Positions 8,223 through 16,848 are shown, numbered from the stretch's first letter. The stretch is 64,000 bases of DNA from Arthrobacter sp. Leaf337 (GCF_001423745.1 NZ_LMPC01000004.1:149391-213390); one strand, 5' to 3'. Numbers and translations are program-made. The notes: generated by a model from the sequence alone, not told the origin.

Positions 8223-8845
8223 CAGCCGCGTCCGCCGTCGTTCGAGAGCTTGAGCCGGCCCTTACAGATGATGGCCCGGAAATAGTTGTAACCGGCCACC
8301 CAGTGGCCGAGCAGTCCCAGGCCGAGGAAGATCCATGCCGCCACGAAGTAGACCTCCGTCAGCGGGATGGGAAGCCTGGCAAGCACCAGCAACGGGGTGC
8401 CCACGAGGAGGAGCGCTGTGCGGATCTTTCCGATCCGGCTGACCGGGAGGTCGGGGTGGCTGTGGAAGTAGTACAGCGACACGGCCATCAGGATGGCGTC
8501 CGGAACCACCAGGGCAGTCAGGTACCACCATTCAACGACGCCGGCGATCACCAGGGTGACGGCCACGGCAATGAGCGCCATACGGTCGGCGATCGGATCC
8601 ATGATCCGGCCCAGCCTGGACGTCTGGTTGAAGCGGCGGGCGATGTACCCGTCCACCCAGTCCGTGCTGCCCATGACCACCAGCACGATCGTGGCGAGGG
8701 CATACTCCTTTTGCCCCAGGACCAGCCAGATGAAGAGGGGCACACCCATGAAGCGGACGACCGTCAGGATGTTGGGGATGGTGAAGACGGCGTCACTGTC
8801 TACGTGCCGCTGGCCCGGACGCGCACCTGCGTTAATGAACTTCAT
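8222..8845 (-). CDS. CDP-alcohol phosphatidyltransferase
   Basis: Membrane enzyme of phospholipid synthesis that transfers a phosphatidyl group from CDP-diacylglycerol to an alcohol. The 207-aa protein has the family motif D-G-x2-A-R-x8-G-x3-D-x3-D as WVDGYIARRF, then LGRIMDPIADR (about residues 64-90), and several transmembrane segments. It could be a phosphatidylglycerophosphate, phosphatidylinositol-phosphate or cardiolipin synthase; the motif does not decide. The ATG at 8845 follows a strong GGAGG. It leads a run with the DMT transporter and GT4 gene, suggesting an envelope role. Confidence 0.88.
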   Translation of the reverse strand: MKFINAGARPGQRHVDSDAVFTIPNILTVVRFMGVPLFIWLVLGQKEYALATIVLVVMGSTDWVDGYIARRFNQTSRLGRIMDPIADRMALIAVAVTLVIAGVVEWWYLTALVVPDAILMAVSLYYFHSHPDLPVSRIGKIRTALLLVGTPLLVLARLPIPLTEVYFVAAWIFLGLGLLGHWVAGYNYFRAIICKGRLKLSNDGGRG

Positions 8846-8896
8846 CCCCCACCTCCTTCCCTTCCGCTACGGCTACCTGGGTAGTGCCGGTAAGTC

Positions 8897-9754
8897 CTAG
8901 CCCTTGAGGAGCTTGCGGAGGAGGACGACGAGGACGGCGGCCGACGCGACCAGGGCGGCCAGCGGCTTCCATCGGGTTCCAACCGGGCTCTCGCCGGCGC
9001 GGTTCAGGAGGCTGGAGGCAGAGCGGCTGAGGGATTCAGCCTGGTGGCCCGCGCGTTCCTTGCCGGCCTTCAGCTGAGCTTCGGCGGCACCCAGCAGGAG
9101 CTGGGCCTGCGTCTTGACGTCAAGCTCCTCGCCGAGCTCGTCGCGGACGCCCGTGAGGTGCCGGCGGCGCTTGTCCAGGCGGCTCTTCAGTTCAGCTTCC
9201 GTGGGGGCGGGACCAAGGTCCGGCTTTGCCGCTTCCTTGGCTTCTTTCTCCGCCTTCTCCTTGGCTGCCTTCGCTTCCTTGGCGGCCTTGGCAGCCTTGG
9301 CCTCTTCGGAGCTCGGATCAAGTACGGCCGGGTTGAACTCCGAGCCTTCCTTGACGATGCCGAGATCGTGTTTGAGTCCGCGGATCGTGTCCTCGGGCAC
9401 CAGCGGCATGGCCTTCTTGAATTTACGCATGCCGATCAGGCCGCCGATGAGGGCGATGACCAGGAACACGGCGCACACCAGGAGGGCTGCCAGCCAGGCG
9501 GGCATGATGGTGGCGAGCCCCATGATGGCGGCAACGATGAGACCGGTGACGAGGAAGGCGAGGAACACCAGCGCGACGGCGAAGAACGCTGCAGCCACCC
9601 CGACCTGGATGCCCTTGCGCTTGATCTCGATCTTCGCGAGGGCGATTTCGTCGTTGAGCTGGCGTGGTGCCAGCTTGGCAACTAGCCTCAGAGTTTTGGG
9701 CAGCGCCGCAATACTCAGTCCGCCTGTTGCCCGGCCGCTGTGTCGTCCGCTCAT
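8897..9754 (-). CDS. Holin-like DUF1469 membrane protein with a DUF3618-like C-terminal region
   Basis: 285 aa in three parts. Residues about 1-125 are a phage-holin-superfamily (DUF1469) module with two adjacent transmembrane helices (about 50-75 and 86-110). Residues about 145-185 form a Lys/Ala/Glu-rich charged, probably helical linker. Residues about 188-225 (ELKSRLDKRRRHLTGVRDEL) resemble the DUF3618 helix, and a third membrane segment closes the protein near 262-282. The two domain families are usually separate neighbouring genes, so this is probably a natural fusion. No lysis gene is present, so a phage holin function is unlikely; an envelope role is inferred. Confidence 0.7.
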   Translation of the reverse strand: MSGRHSGRATGGLSIAALPKTLRLVAKLAPRQLNDEIALAKIEIKRKGIQVGVAAAFFAVALVFLAFLVTGLIVAAIMGLATIMPAWLAALLVCAVFLVIALIGGLIGMRKFKKAMPLVPEDTIRGLKHDLGIVKEGSEFNPAVLDPSSEEAKAAKAAKEAKAAKEKAEKEAKEAAKPDLGPAPTEAELKSRLDKRRRHLTGVRDELGEELDVKTQAQLLLGAAEAQLKAGKERAGHQAESLSRSASSLLNRAGESPVGTRWKPLAALVASAAVLVVLLRKLLKG

Positions 9755-9924
9755 CGATCCCGCCTAACTGGTTCCATCTTTGATTCGGATTCCGGTGGAT
9801 TCCGGGGGCCTGCGCGGCTTCACACACTCCCCGTTGTCAAAACTATCATTCAGCTTCGGCACCTCCTTCGGGTAATAACCCGTGGCGCGCCCTCCAACGC
9901 TGTAAAAGTATGATCCAAGGGCCA

Positions 9925-9930
9925 TAGGAT
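9925..9930 (+). promoter_or_regulatory. -10 box (TAGGAT) of the Bcr/CflA gene, leaderless
   Basis: TAGGAT ends 8 nt before the GTG start at 9939, the normal distance from a -10 box to a transcription start. With no ribosome site visible, the transcript is probably leaderless. Confidence 0.5.
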
Positions 9931-9938
9931 TGGTCCCT

Positions 9939-11162
9939 GTGAGCATTCCTGCCAATCCGGGCGACTCCCTGAGCCGCAAGCGGAAACTTCTGTACATCCT
10001 CCTCCTCGGCGCCCTTACGGCACTGGGCCCTTTCACGATCGACCTCTACCTGCCTGCATTTCCGGCACTGGAGGCGAGCCTTGGGGTGTCCGAGGCGGAA
10101 GTCCAGCTCACGCTGACCGGTACAACCATCGGCTTCGCCCTGGGACAGCTGGTGGTGGGGCCGCTGAGCGACAAGTTCGGCCGGAGGCTCCCGCTCATCC
10201 TTGCCACCGCGCTGCACATCACCGCCTCGCTCGGCGCGGCGCTGTCCACGGACCTTGCCACGCTGGGCCTCTTCCGAGTGCTGATGGGCATCGGCGCAGC
10301 CGGCGGCGGCGTGGTGGCCATGGCCATGGTGCGGGACCTCTTCACCGGGTACGCCATGGTGCGGATGTTTTCCCGGATGGCGCTGGTCAACGGCCTGGCT
10401 CCGATCCTGGCGCCCGTGATTGGCTCCCAGCTGCTGCTGATCATGCCCTGGCCGGGCATCTTCTACTTCCTGGCCGGCTACGGCACGCTGGTGATCATTG
10501 CCGCCATCCTCCTGGTGCGCGAAACGCTCCCCCGCGAACTCCGGGGCAGGTCGGGCCTGACGGCGGGCCAGCGCTATAAGCTGCTCTTTTCGGACCGGAT
10601 CTTCGTGGGCCTGCTGCTGCTGGGCGGCATGAACTTCGCCGGCCTCTTCGCCTACCTGTCCGCGTCGCCGTTCCTGTTCCAGGATGTGTACGGGTTCACG
10701 CCGCAACAGTACGGCCTGCTCTTCGGCATCAATTCGCTGGGCATCGTGGCCGGGGTGCAGACCAGCTCCCGGGTGATCCGGCGCGTCCCGCCGCAATGGA
10801 TCCTGGCCTGTTCCACCGCCTGGATGTTCGTCATGGCCGTGCTGATCGTTATTTTCGACCAGCTCGGCTTCGGGCTCTGGGGCGTGATGGTGCCGCTCTG
10901 GTTCTACATCCTCGGCACCGGCTTCACGTTCCCCTGCGTCCAGGTCCTGGCACTCTCCAAGCACGGGGCCCAGGCCGGAACCGCGGCGTCCCTGCTGGGA
11001 GCGGCAACCTTCATGATGGCCGGCATCGTGTCCCCCGTGGTGGGCTGGTTCGGCGACATCTCGGCGACAGTCATGGGCGGAGTCCAGGCCTCGAGCATCC
11101 TGCTGGCAGCAGCTGCCCTGTGGCTGGTGGTGCGCCCGCGCACCGTGCCTTCGATCCACTGA
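9939..11162 (+). CDS. Bcr/CflA-type multidrug efflux MFS transporter
   Basis: About 407 aa with 12 predicted membrane helices. Helix 1 carries LTALGPFTIDLYLPAFPAL, the hallmark of the Bcr/CflA drug-H+ antiporter group, and the loop after helix 2 has the MFS signature GPLSDKFGRRLPLI. These proteins export antibiotics such as bicyclomycin or chloramphenicol; the actual substrate is not known. The GTG at 9939 is preferred over a TTG 9 nt upstream because a TAGGAT -10 box ends 8 nt before it, so the mRNA is likely leaderless. It is divergent from the holin-like gene. Confidence 0.85.
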   Translation: MSIPANPGDSLSRKRKLLYILLLGALTALGPFTIDLYLPAFPALEASLGVSEAEVQLTLTGTTIGFALGQLVVGPLSDKFGRRLPLILATALHITASLGAALSTDLATLGLFRVLMGIGAAGGGVVAMAMVRDLFTGYAMVRMFSRMALVNGLAPILAPVIGSQLLLIMPWPGIFYFLAGYGTLVIIAAILLVRETLPRELRGRSGLTAGQRYKLLFSDRIFVGLLLLGGMNFAGLFAYLSASPFLFQDVYGFTPQQYGLLFGINSLGIVAGVQTSSRVIRRVPPQWILACSTAWMFVMAVLIVIFDQLGFGLWGVMVPLWFYILGTGFTFPCVQVLALSKHGAQAGTAASLLGAATFMMAGIVSPVVGWFGDISATVMGGVQASSILLAAAALWLVVRPRTVPSIH

Positions 11163-11217
11163 GCTCGCTCCATCCACTGGGCACCACTCGTCCAACAGGG
11201 CCCCGAACCCATCCCGA

Positions 11218-11223
11218 TAGGCT
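11218..11223 (+). promoter_or_regulatory. -10 box (TAGGCT) of the 59-aa protein gene, leaderless
   Basis: TAGGCT ends 6 nt before the ATG at 11230. No Shine-Dalgarno sequence fits in between, so translation from the mRNA 5' end is likely. Confidence 0.5.
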
Positions 11224-11229
11224 GGACCC

Positions 11230-11409
11230 ATGGCCAAGAGACCGCACCGTAACCGCAGGGGATTGTTCCTCGGCGCGGTGATTGGCGGCGTCGCCGGTTA
11301 CTTCGCCGGGCGGGCGATGGGGAACCCGGCAATGGGCATCATCCTGGGGGCGATCGCTGGCTCCGCGCTGCTCTTCCGGGTCAACCCCGGCCCCTGGAAC
11401 CGGCCCTGA
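11230..11409 (+). CDS. 59-aa glycine-zipper membrane protein, unknown function
   Basis: A small gene encodes a basic N-terminus (MAKRPHRNRR) followed by one or two hydrophobic helices rich in small residues (GAVIGGVAGYFAGRA and GIILGAIAGSALLF) and the tail NPGPWNRP. GxxxG spacing of this kind favours tight helix packing in membranes. It has a TAGGCT -10 box 6 nt upstream of the ATG and no ribosome site. It sits 67 bp after the Bcr/CflA gene in the same direction. I do not recognise a family. Confidence 0.65.
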   Translation: MAKRPHRNRRGLFLGAVIGGVAGYFAGRAMGNPAMGIILGAIAGSALLFRVNPGPWNRP

Positions 11410-11486
11410 CGAACGCCCCAACAGGCAATCGCTTCCAGAGGCAGGGCACGGGCTTAGTGGCCCTGTTCCGGCAAATGCCCACGCGA

Positions 11487-11492
11487 TAAAGT
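11487..11492 (+). promoter_or_regulatory. -10 box (TAAAGT) of the 137-aa protein gene, leaderless
   Basis: TAAAGT ends 6 nt before the GTG at 11499, again too close for a normal ribosome-binding site, so a leaderless message is likely. Confidence 0.45.
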
Positions 11493-11498
11493 TGTTCT

Positions 11499-11912
11499 GT
11501 GCCCGATTGGCAGAAGCATCATCCGCCCCTTCCGGCCACGTGGCAGCGCTGCGACGACGCCGGCATCCTGCCCCTGTGGTGGGAAAGGCTGTGCTCGCAG
11601 ACAAGCCCGCAGTCGGCAGCGCTGTACGCCGCCGGGCTCTTCACTGAGGACCGGCGCCGCCCCATCGCCCAGTGGTTCAACCCGGCGTTCAACGCCGCGC
11701 TCCTGGTGGCCCCTGAGACGTCCCCAGAATGGCCTGTGCAGCGGTTTGGCATCTTCTACGCCCCGCCGAACAGCGGATTCACCAGGGTGCATTCAGCGCC
11801 GCACGAATGGCACCCGCGCGAGCCGCGGAAGTCACCCACCGAGGACGAGGCGTTCCGGGCCGCCATCGCAGAAGCGGAGCGCTTCCTGCAGGTGGAGATG
11901 GACTTCGTCTGA
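11499..11912 (+). CDS. Conserved-looking hypothetical protein, 137 aa
   Basis: A soluble, Trp- and Pro-rich protein starting MPDWQKHHPPLPATWQRCD. No signal peptide, membrane helix or catalytic motif is recognisable. It ends in an acidic helix (EDEAFRAAIAEAERFLQVEM). The GTG start has TAAAGT 6 nt upstream, consistent with a leaderless transcript. It lies between the 59-aa gene and a terminator serving the opposite-strand tRNA. Codon usage resembles the neighbouring genes, so it is probably real, but no function can be assigned. Confidence 0.65.
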   Translation: MPDWQKHHPPLPATWQRCDDAGILPLWWERLCSQTSPQSAALYAAGLFTEDRRRPIAQWFNPAFNAALLVAPETSPEWPVQRFGIFYAPPNSGFTRVHSAPHEWHPREPRKSPTEDEAFRAAIAEAERFLQVEMDFV

Positions 11913-11935
11913 CTTTCCGGCTGACCTACTGGCAC

Positions 11936-11975
11936 AAAAAGGCCCCGTACCCGGCTGTTCGCCGGCCACGGGGCC
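11936..11975 (-). terminator. Intrinsic terminator of the distal tRNA-Asn
   Basis: GGCCCCGT (11941-11948) pairs with ACGGGGCC (11968-11975), with CCGGC/GCCGG inside, and is followed on the minus strand by TTTTT. It lies 6 bp past the tRNA 3' end. The stem may also stop plus-strand transcripts from the 137-aa gene. Confidence 0.9.
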
Positions 11976-11981
11976 TGTCCG

Positions 11982-12054
11982 CTCCTCCTGCTGGACTTGA
12001 ACCAGCAACCCTTCGATTAACAGTCGAATGCTCTGCCAATTGAGCTAAGGAGGA
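11982..12054 (-). tRNA. tRNA-Asn (GTT)
   Basis: A 73-nt cloverleaf with acceptor TCCTCCT/AGGAGGA, anticodon loop CTGTTAA (GTT), T arm GCTGG-TTCAAGT-CCAGC and discriminator G, the usual Asn identity. CCA is not encoded. It is identical to the second copy 127 bp away and has its own terminator. Confidence 0.97.
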
Positions 12055-12139
12055 ATGAAGCAGGTATGACATTAGCAAAGGTTTTGCCCCAATGTGAAAT
12101 CGGCTCCCACGGCGCCGCCAAATACCCCTCCAGGGTATA

Positions 12140-12176
12140 AAAAAGTCCCCGCCCCGGTTACCCGGAACGGGGACTG
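12140..12176 (-). terminator. Intrinsic terminator of the proximal tRNA-Asn
   Basis: AGTCCCCG pairs with CGGGGACT, with an inner CCGG/CCGG stem (12145-12176), and is followed on the minus strand by TTTTTTAT. It lies 4 bp past the tRNA 3' end, so the two tRNA genes are separate transcription units. Confidence 0.92.
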
Positions 12177-12180
12177 CGCG

Positions 12181-12253
12181 CTCCTCCTGCTGGACTTGAA
12201 CCAGCAACCCTTCGATTAACAGTCGAATGCTCTGCCAATTGAGCTAAGGAGGA
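12181..12253 (-). tRNA. tRNA-Asn (GTT), second identical copy
   Basis: Sequence identical to the gene at 11982-12054, anticodon GTT, discriminator G. The identity continues for about 8 nt of 5' flank (minus-strand CTTCAT) and then stops, so the duplication unit was little more than the tRNA itself. A possible promoter TTCCTG-N17-TAGTAC lies upstream on the minus strand. Confidence 0.97.
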
Positions 12254-12321
12254 ATGAAGCGGGTACTAGCCTAGCAAGCCCCCGTCAGGAAGTGAAATCG
12301 GGAAACGGAGTCGAGCGTCAG

Positions 12322-14271
12322 CTAGGCATCGGAACGCAGCGAACGGCGCTCCATTTCCAGCATCATCAGTTCCCGGTTCAGCCGCTGGAACTCCTCCGGA
12401 TGGGCCGAGGCATCCAGCCTCTGCAGCTGCCCCATCTTGTCCGCCTTGACCCGCGTGATCTGCAGTTCGAACAGCCGGGCCAGGATGTCACGGCAGTACC
12501 TGAGCACGCCTTCGGCGTTGCTCGCCGGCAGCGGCACCACCGCAAGCTCGGAGACCAGCGGACGGAGTGGCTCCGGCACCTCGTTCATCACCTGCTCCAC
12601 CCAACGCACCGGATCGCCGGTCAGCCCCGGCCCGGAGGCGCGCATGGCGTCGTGGACGGCCTGGTAGGCGGGCGTCTTGAACCCCGCCGCACTGAACCGG
12701 TCCCAGGTCCCGCCAGCAAGCATGGAGGGCTCCTGAAGCGCCACTTCCAGCGCTTGCCGCTCCATGGATGCCACGGGGTCCCGGGGGTCCGGCCTGTTGA
12801 AGGACGGCACCACGCCCGACGCCGGCAGCTCGGCAATGCCCGGCGCCGTGCCTTGCGCGGGGCGTCCGTGCTGCCCGCCGGACGGCCCGGTTCCGGCACG
12901 CTGCGGTCCCCCGCTGTTGCCGGCTGGCGCTTCGCCCTGAGCGGCACGCTTGGCGGCAACGGCCACTGCGCGGCTGACTTCTTCCACGGGCATGCCGAGC
13001 CAGCCTGACAGCTCGCGGGCGTAGCCGGGGCGGATGCCCGCGTCCCGGATCTGGGCCACCACCGGGGCGGACTCCCGGAGAGCGGCAATGCGGCCTTCCA
13101 CCGTGTCCAGGTTGTGCCGCTTCAGCGTGGCCCTGATGGCGAATTCGAACAGCGGACGGCGGCTGCTGATCAGGTCACGCACCGCTGAGTCACCCCGGGC
13201 CTGCCGCAGGTCGCACGGGTCCGCGCCGGTGGGTTCCACCGCGACGTAGGTCTGCGCGACGAATCTCTGGTCCTCCTCGAAGGCGCGGAGGGCAGCCTTC
13301 TGGCCGGCGGCGTCGCCGTCGAACGTGAAGATGACCTCTCCCCCGGTGCCGTCGTCGGACAGCAACCGCCGGGCGATCTTGATGTGGTCGGCGCCGAACG
13401 CGGTGCCGCAGGTGGCCACCGCCGTCGTAATTCCGGACAGGTGGCAGGCCATGACGTCGGTGTAGCCCTCCACCACCACCAGCTGCCGATCCTTGGCGAT
13501 GTTCCGCTTGGCGAGGTCGATGCCGTAGAGCACCTGGGATTTCTTGTAGAGCGTGGTTTCCGGTGTGTTGAGGTACTTCGGGCCCTGGTCGTCCTCGTAG
13601 AGCTTCCGGGCGCCGAAGCCGATGGTGTCACCGGCGATGTCGCGGATGGGCCAGATCAGGCGGCCGCGGAAGCGGTCGTAGATCCCCCGGTTGCCTTCCG
13701 AGAACATGCCCGTGAGTTTCAGCTCGGCATCGGTATAGCCGCGGCCGCGGAGGTGCTTGAGCAGCGCGTCCCAGCCTTGCGGGGCGTAGCCCACGCCGAA
13801 CTGTTCGGAGGCGGCGCGGTCGAAGCCACGGCCGTGGAGGAAGTTGCGGCCTTCTGCGGCCCCGGGGGTCAGCAGCTGGGCGCGGAAGAACTCGTCAGCC
13901 ACTTTGTGGGCGTCCAGGAGGCGCTGTCGCTTGCCCACTTCCTCGCGGTTGGGGCCCGTGCCGCCATCTTCGTAGCGCAGTTCGAAGCCGATCCGGGCGG
14001 CCAGCTTTTCCACGGCCTCATGGAACGAGGTGTGGTCCAGTTTCTGGACGAAGGCGATGACGTCGCCGTCTTCTCCGCAGCCGAAGCAGTGGTACCTGCC
14101 CACCTGGGGGCGGACAGTGAACGACGGCGAGCGTTCGTCGTGGAAGGGGCACAGGCCCTTGAACGATCCCAGCCCGGCGCCCTTGAGCGTCACGTAGCCG
14201 TCGACGACTTCCTTGATGTCCGTGCGCTGGCGTACTTCGTCAATATCTTCGCGTTTAATCAGCCCGGCCAC
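12322..14271 (-). CDS. dnaG: DNA primase
   Basis: Synthesises RNA primers at the replication fork. The 649-aa protein has the N-terminal CHC2 zinc finger (CPFHDE near residues 41-46 and YHCFGCG near 60-66), the RNA-polymerase domain with the TOPRIM acidic motif LVVVEGYTDVMACH near 264-277 and FTFDGDAAGQKAA near 313-325. A Gly/Pro-rich linker near 455-480 leads to the C-terminal helicase-binding domain. It follows dgt by 16 bp in the run dusB-dgt-dnaG. Length and motif order are standard. Confidence 0.97.
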   Translation of the reverse strand: MAGLIKREDIDEVRQRTDIKEVVDGYVTLKGAGLGSFKGLCPFHDERSPSFTVRPQVGRYHCFGCGEDGDVIAFVQKLDHTSFHEAVEKLAARIGFELRYEDGGTGPNREEVGKRQRLLDAHKVADEFFRAQLLTPGAAEGRNFLHGRGFDRAASEQFGVGYAPQGWDALLKHLRGRGYTDAELKLTGMFSEGNRGIYDRFRGRLIWPIRDIAGDTIGFGARKLYEDDQGPKYLNTPETTLYKKSQVLYGIDLAKRNIAKDRQLVVVEGYTDVMACHLSGITTAVATCGTAFGADHIKIARRLLSDDGTGGEVIFTFDGDAAGQKAALRAFEEDQRFVAQTYVAVEPTGADPCDLRQARGDSAVRDLISSRRPLFEFAIRATLKRHNLDTVEGRIAALRESAPVVAQIRDAGIRPGYARELSGWLGMPVEEVSRAVAVAAKRAAQGEAPAGNSGGPQRAGTGPSGGQHGRPAQGTAPGIAELPASGVVPSFNRPDPRDPVASMERQALEVALQEPSMLAGGTWDRFSAAGFKTPAYQAVHDAMRASGPGLTGDPVRWVEQVMNEVPEPLRPLVSELAVVPLPASNAEGVLRYCRDILARLFELQITRVKADKMGQLQRLDASAHPEEFQRLNRELMMLEMERRSLRSDA

Positions 14272-14287
14272 AGAGCCATCCTAGTCC

Positions 14288-15577
14288 TTACCAAAGCGAC
14301 GGCAGGCTGCCCACCAACCGCTCGTACATGGCCAGCGCGGAACCGTCGGTGAGCGAGGCGACCTGGTCGATGACGACGCGAAGGCGGGCGCCGTCGTCGG
14401 GCGCGTCCCTCCAGTCAGCAGCGAACATCGGCTCCAGGTGGCGGTCTCCGGTGGCGTTCAGCGCCGTCACCAGGGCATGCAGGACCTCGCGCTGGCGTTC
14501 GTAAATGGGCTGGCGGTGCTCGGTGGTCATCACGAAGGTGGTGGCCAGGCCCTTCATGACTGCGATTTCCATCACGGTTTCGTCCGGCACCATCAGCTCG
14601 GCGTTGTACCGGGTGAGGTCCTCGGGCCCGTAGACGGCCCGCGTGGTCTCCAGGGCGCTCTGGCAGAACCTGCCGATCAGCTGGCTGGTCATGTTCTTCA
14701 GCGCGGCCATCGCCTTGCGGCTGCCGTCGGCTTCGCGCACCCACACGTCGGTGGCCTCGAGCCGGGCCAGGGCGGCGTCGATGGCAGCGGGATCGTTGTG
14801 CGGCAGGTACCACTGCTTGGCGTATCCCACCACGCGGGCGCGGTGGTCCGGGTTGTCCATCCAGCGAAGCTGGAAGTGGCCCGCGACGATGGCGTCCTCC
14901 ACGTCGTGGACCGAGTAGGAAATGTCGTCGGCGAGGTCCATCACCTGCGCCTCGAGGCATGACCGGCGCTCCGGCGCGCCCTGGCGGATCCAGTCGAAGA
15001 TGGGAAGGTCGTCCTCGTAGGCGCCGAACTTGCTGGTCCGCTGGCCGTGGATCACCGGGGCGTTCAGCGCCGACCACGGGTACTTCGCGGCGGCGTCCAG
15101 GCTGGCGCGTGTCAGGTTCAGACCGGCCGGGGTTCCGTCCGCGGCCAGGACTTTGGGCTCCAGCCGGGTCAGCAGCCGGAGGGTCTGGGCGTTGCCCTCA
15201 AAGCCGCCGATGCCGTGCGCCATCTCGTTCAGGGCGGATTCACCGTTGTGCCCGAAGGGCGGGTGGCCGAGGTCGTGGCTGAGGCAGGCGGTGTCCACGA
15301 CGTCCGGGTCGCAGCCCAGTGTCCGGCCCAGTTCGCGGCCCACCTGGGCTACTTCCAGGCTGTGCGTCAACCGGGTCCGGACGAAGTCGTCAGTGTCCGG
15401 GGCAACCACCTGTGTCTTGGCGCCGAGCCGGCGCAGCGCGGACGAGTGCAGGACCCGTGCCCGGTCCCGTTCGAAGTCGGAGCGGTAGGTGGTTTTGGGC
15501 GGTTCCTCCACCCAGCGGGCGGAGTCGTGGGCCTCGTAGCCTGGCAGCACGGGCGCGGTGGTCCGGGTTTCAGCCAC
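14288..15577 (-). CDS. dgt: Deoxyguanosinetriphosphate triphosphohydrolase-like HD protein
   Basis: Hydrolyses dNTPs to nucleoside and triphosphate. The HD-domain metal ligands are visible as RLTHSLEVAQV near residues 66-76 and CLSHDLGHPPFGHNGE near 93-108, with the second His-Asp pair typical of dGTPases. I place the start at the GTG at 15577 (429 aa), which overlaps the dusB stop codon by 8 nt (GTGGCTGA). A longer upstream frame would translate the dusB 3' end in the wrong frame and is rejected. Coupled to dusB and followed by dnaG. Confidence 0.92.
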   Translation of the reverse strand: MAETRTTAPVLPGYEAHDSARWVEEPPKTTYRSDFERDRARVLHSSALRRLGAKTQVVAPDTDDFVRTRLTHSLEVAQVGRELGRTLGCDPDVVDTACLSHDLGHPPFGHNGESALNEMAHGIGGFEGNAQTLRLLTRLEPKVLAADGTPAGLNLTRASLDAAAKYPWSALNAPVIHGQRTSKFGAYEDDLPIFDWIRQGAPERRSCLEAQVMDLADDISYSVHDVEDAIVAGHFQLRWMDNPDHRARVVGYAKQWYLPHNDPAAIDAALARLEATDVWVREADGSRKAMAALKNMTSQLIGRFCQSALETTRAVYGPEDLTRYNAELMVPDETVMEIAVMKGLATTFVMTTEHRQPIYERQREVLHALVTALNATGDRHLEPMFAADWRDAPDDGARLRVVIDQVASLTDGSALAMYERLVGSLPSLW

Positions 15578-16751
15578 CTGAGACGTCCAGTTCCGCAGCA
15601 GCGATGTCGCGCGTCTGGTCGGCATCCATCTGCCGGCTGACCAGCCAGTCCTTCGGCAGCGCGGGCTTCTTCGGGGAACCGGCACGTCCGCGCGGCCCCT
15701 CCGCATCGACGCCGGGGTACGGAGAGTCCTGGTCCAGCTCGGCCAGCGTTTCGCGCAGGACCTGCAGGCTGGTCACTAGGGCCAGCCGCGTCCGCAGTTC
15801 GCCGCCCACGACATAACCCTTGAAGTACCAGGCCATGTGCTTGCGGATCTCGCGGAGTGCCTTGCCTTCATCGTTGCCGAAGGTTTCGACCATAAGCTCC
15901 GCATGGCGGTACACACCTTCGGCCACTTGCCGCAGGTTGGGCTTGTGGCGTTTGTCGCTGCCTTCGAACGCGGCTTGCAGGTCGCCGAACAGCCACGGGC
16001 GTCCCTGGCAGCCGCGGCCCACCACCACGCCGTCCACGCCGGTCTCGCGGACCATGCGGACCGCGTCCTCAGCGGACCAGATATCACCGTTGCCCAGCAC
16101 CGGAATGTCCGGCAGCGCTTCGCGCAGCCGGGCGATGGCGGACCAGTCGGCCTGGCCGGAGTAGAACTGGGACGCGGTGCGGCCGTGGAGCGCGACGGCG
16201 GCGACGCCGGAATCGCGTGCAATCCGGCCGGCGTCAAGGTACGTCAGGTGATCCTCGTCGATGCCCTTGCGCATCTTGATGGTCAGCGGGACGCCGCCCT
16301 TGGAGGCCTCCTTCACCGCGGTCTGCACGATGGAGGTAAAGAGGTCGATCTTCCATGGCAGGGCTGAGCCGCCGCCGCGCCGGGTCACCTTGGGCACGGG
16401 GCAGCCGAAGTTGAGGTCGATGTGGTCCGCACGGTCCTCCTCGACGAGCATCCGGACAGCCTGGCCGACCGTTACGGGGTCCACGCCGTAGAGCTGGACG
16501 GACCGCACTTTTTCGTCGGGGTCATGGGAGATGATCCGCAGGGATTCAGGGGTGCGCTCCACGAGGGCACGCGAAGTAACCATCTCCGCCACATACATGC
16601 CGCCGCCGTACTCACGGCACAAGCGACGAAACGCGGAGTTGGTGATGCCCGCCATGGGAGCCAGGATCACAGGGGTGTCCACCGTGATGGGGCCCAGCTT
16701 CAGGGGCGGGAGTTCCAGCTTGGGGGCGGGAGGCGTTGCTACAACAGTCAC
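15570..16751 (-). CDS. dusB: tRNA-dihydrouridine synthase
   Basis: FMN- and NADPH-dependent reduction of uridine in the tRNA D loop. The 393-aa TIM-barrel protein begins with PVILAPMAGITNSAFRRLCR near residues 27-46 and carries the catalytic Cys in DLNFGCPVPKVTRRGGGSAL near 113-132. VVGRGCQGRPWLF near 247-259 is the phosphate-binding region of FMN. The family-typical length is about 330-390 aa. Its stop overlaps the dgt start, so the pair is translationally coupled. Confidence 0.95.
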   Translation of the reverse strand: MTVVATPPAPKLELPPLKLGPITVDTPVILAPMAGITNSAFRRLCREYGGGMYVAEMVTSRALVERTPESLRIISHDPDEKVRSVQLYGVDPVTVGQAVRMLVEEDRADHIDLNFGCPVPKVTRRGGGSALPWKIDLFTSIVQTAVKEASKGGVPLTIKMRKGIDEDHLTYLDAGRIARDSGVAAVALHGRTASQFYSGQADWSAIARLREALPDIPVLGNGDIWSAEDAVRMVRETGVDGVVVGRGCQGRPWLFGDLQAAFEGSDKRHKPNLRQVAEGVYRHAELMVETFGNDEGKALREIRKHMAWYFKGYVVGGELRTRLALVTSLQVLRETLAELDQDSPYPGVDAEGPRGRAGSPKKPALPKDWLVSRQMDADQTRDIAAAELDVSGG

Positions 16752-16848
16752 CCGTTCATTGTCTCAAAGCCGGGCAAATCGGCCTCCAGCCGGTTAAGTC
16801 GGCGAGCCGGCGGCCGGAAAAGGGGTTCAACCGCGGGCCTGTCCCCTG

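Noticed and set aside
15578..15706. 43-residue N-terminal extension of the dgt product
   Set aside because: Arg-rich out-of-frame translation of the dusB end; the GTG at 15577 gives the normal start and a typical coupling overlap.
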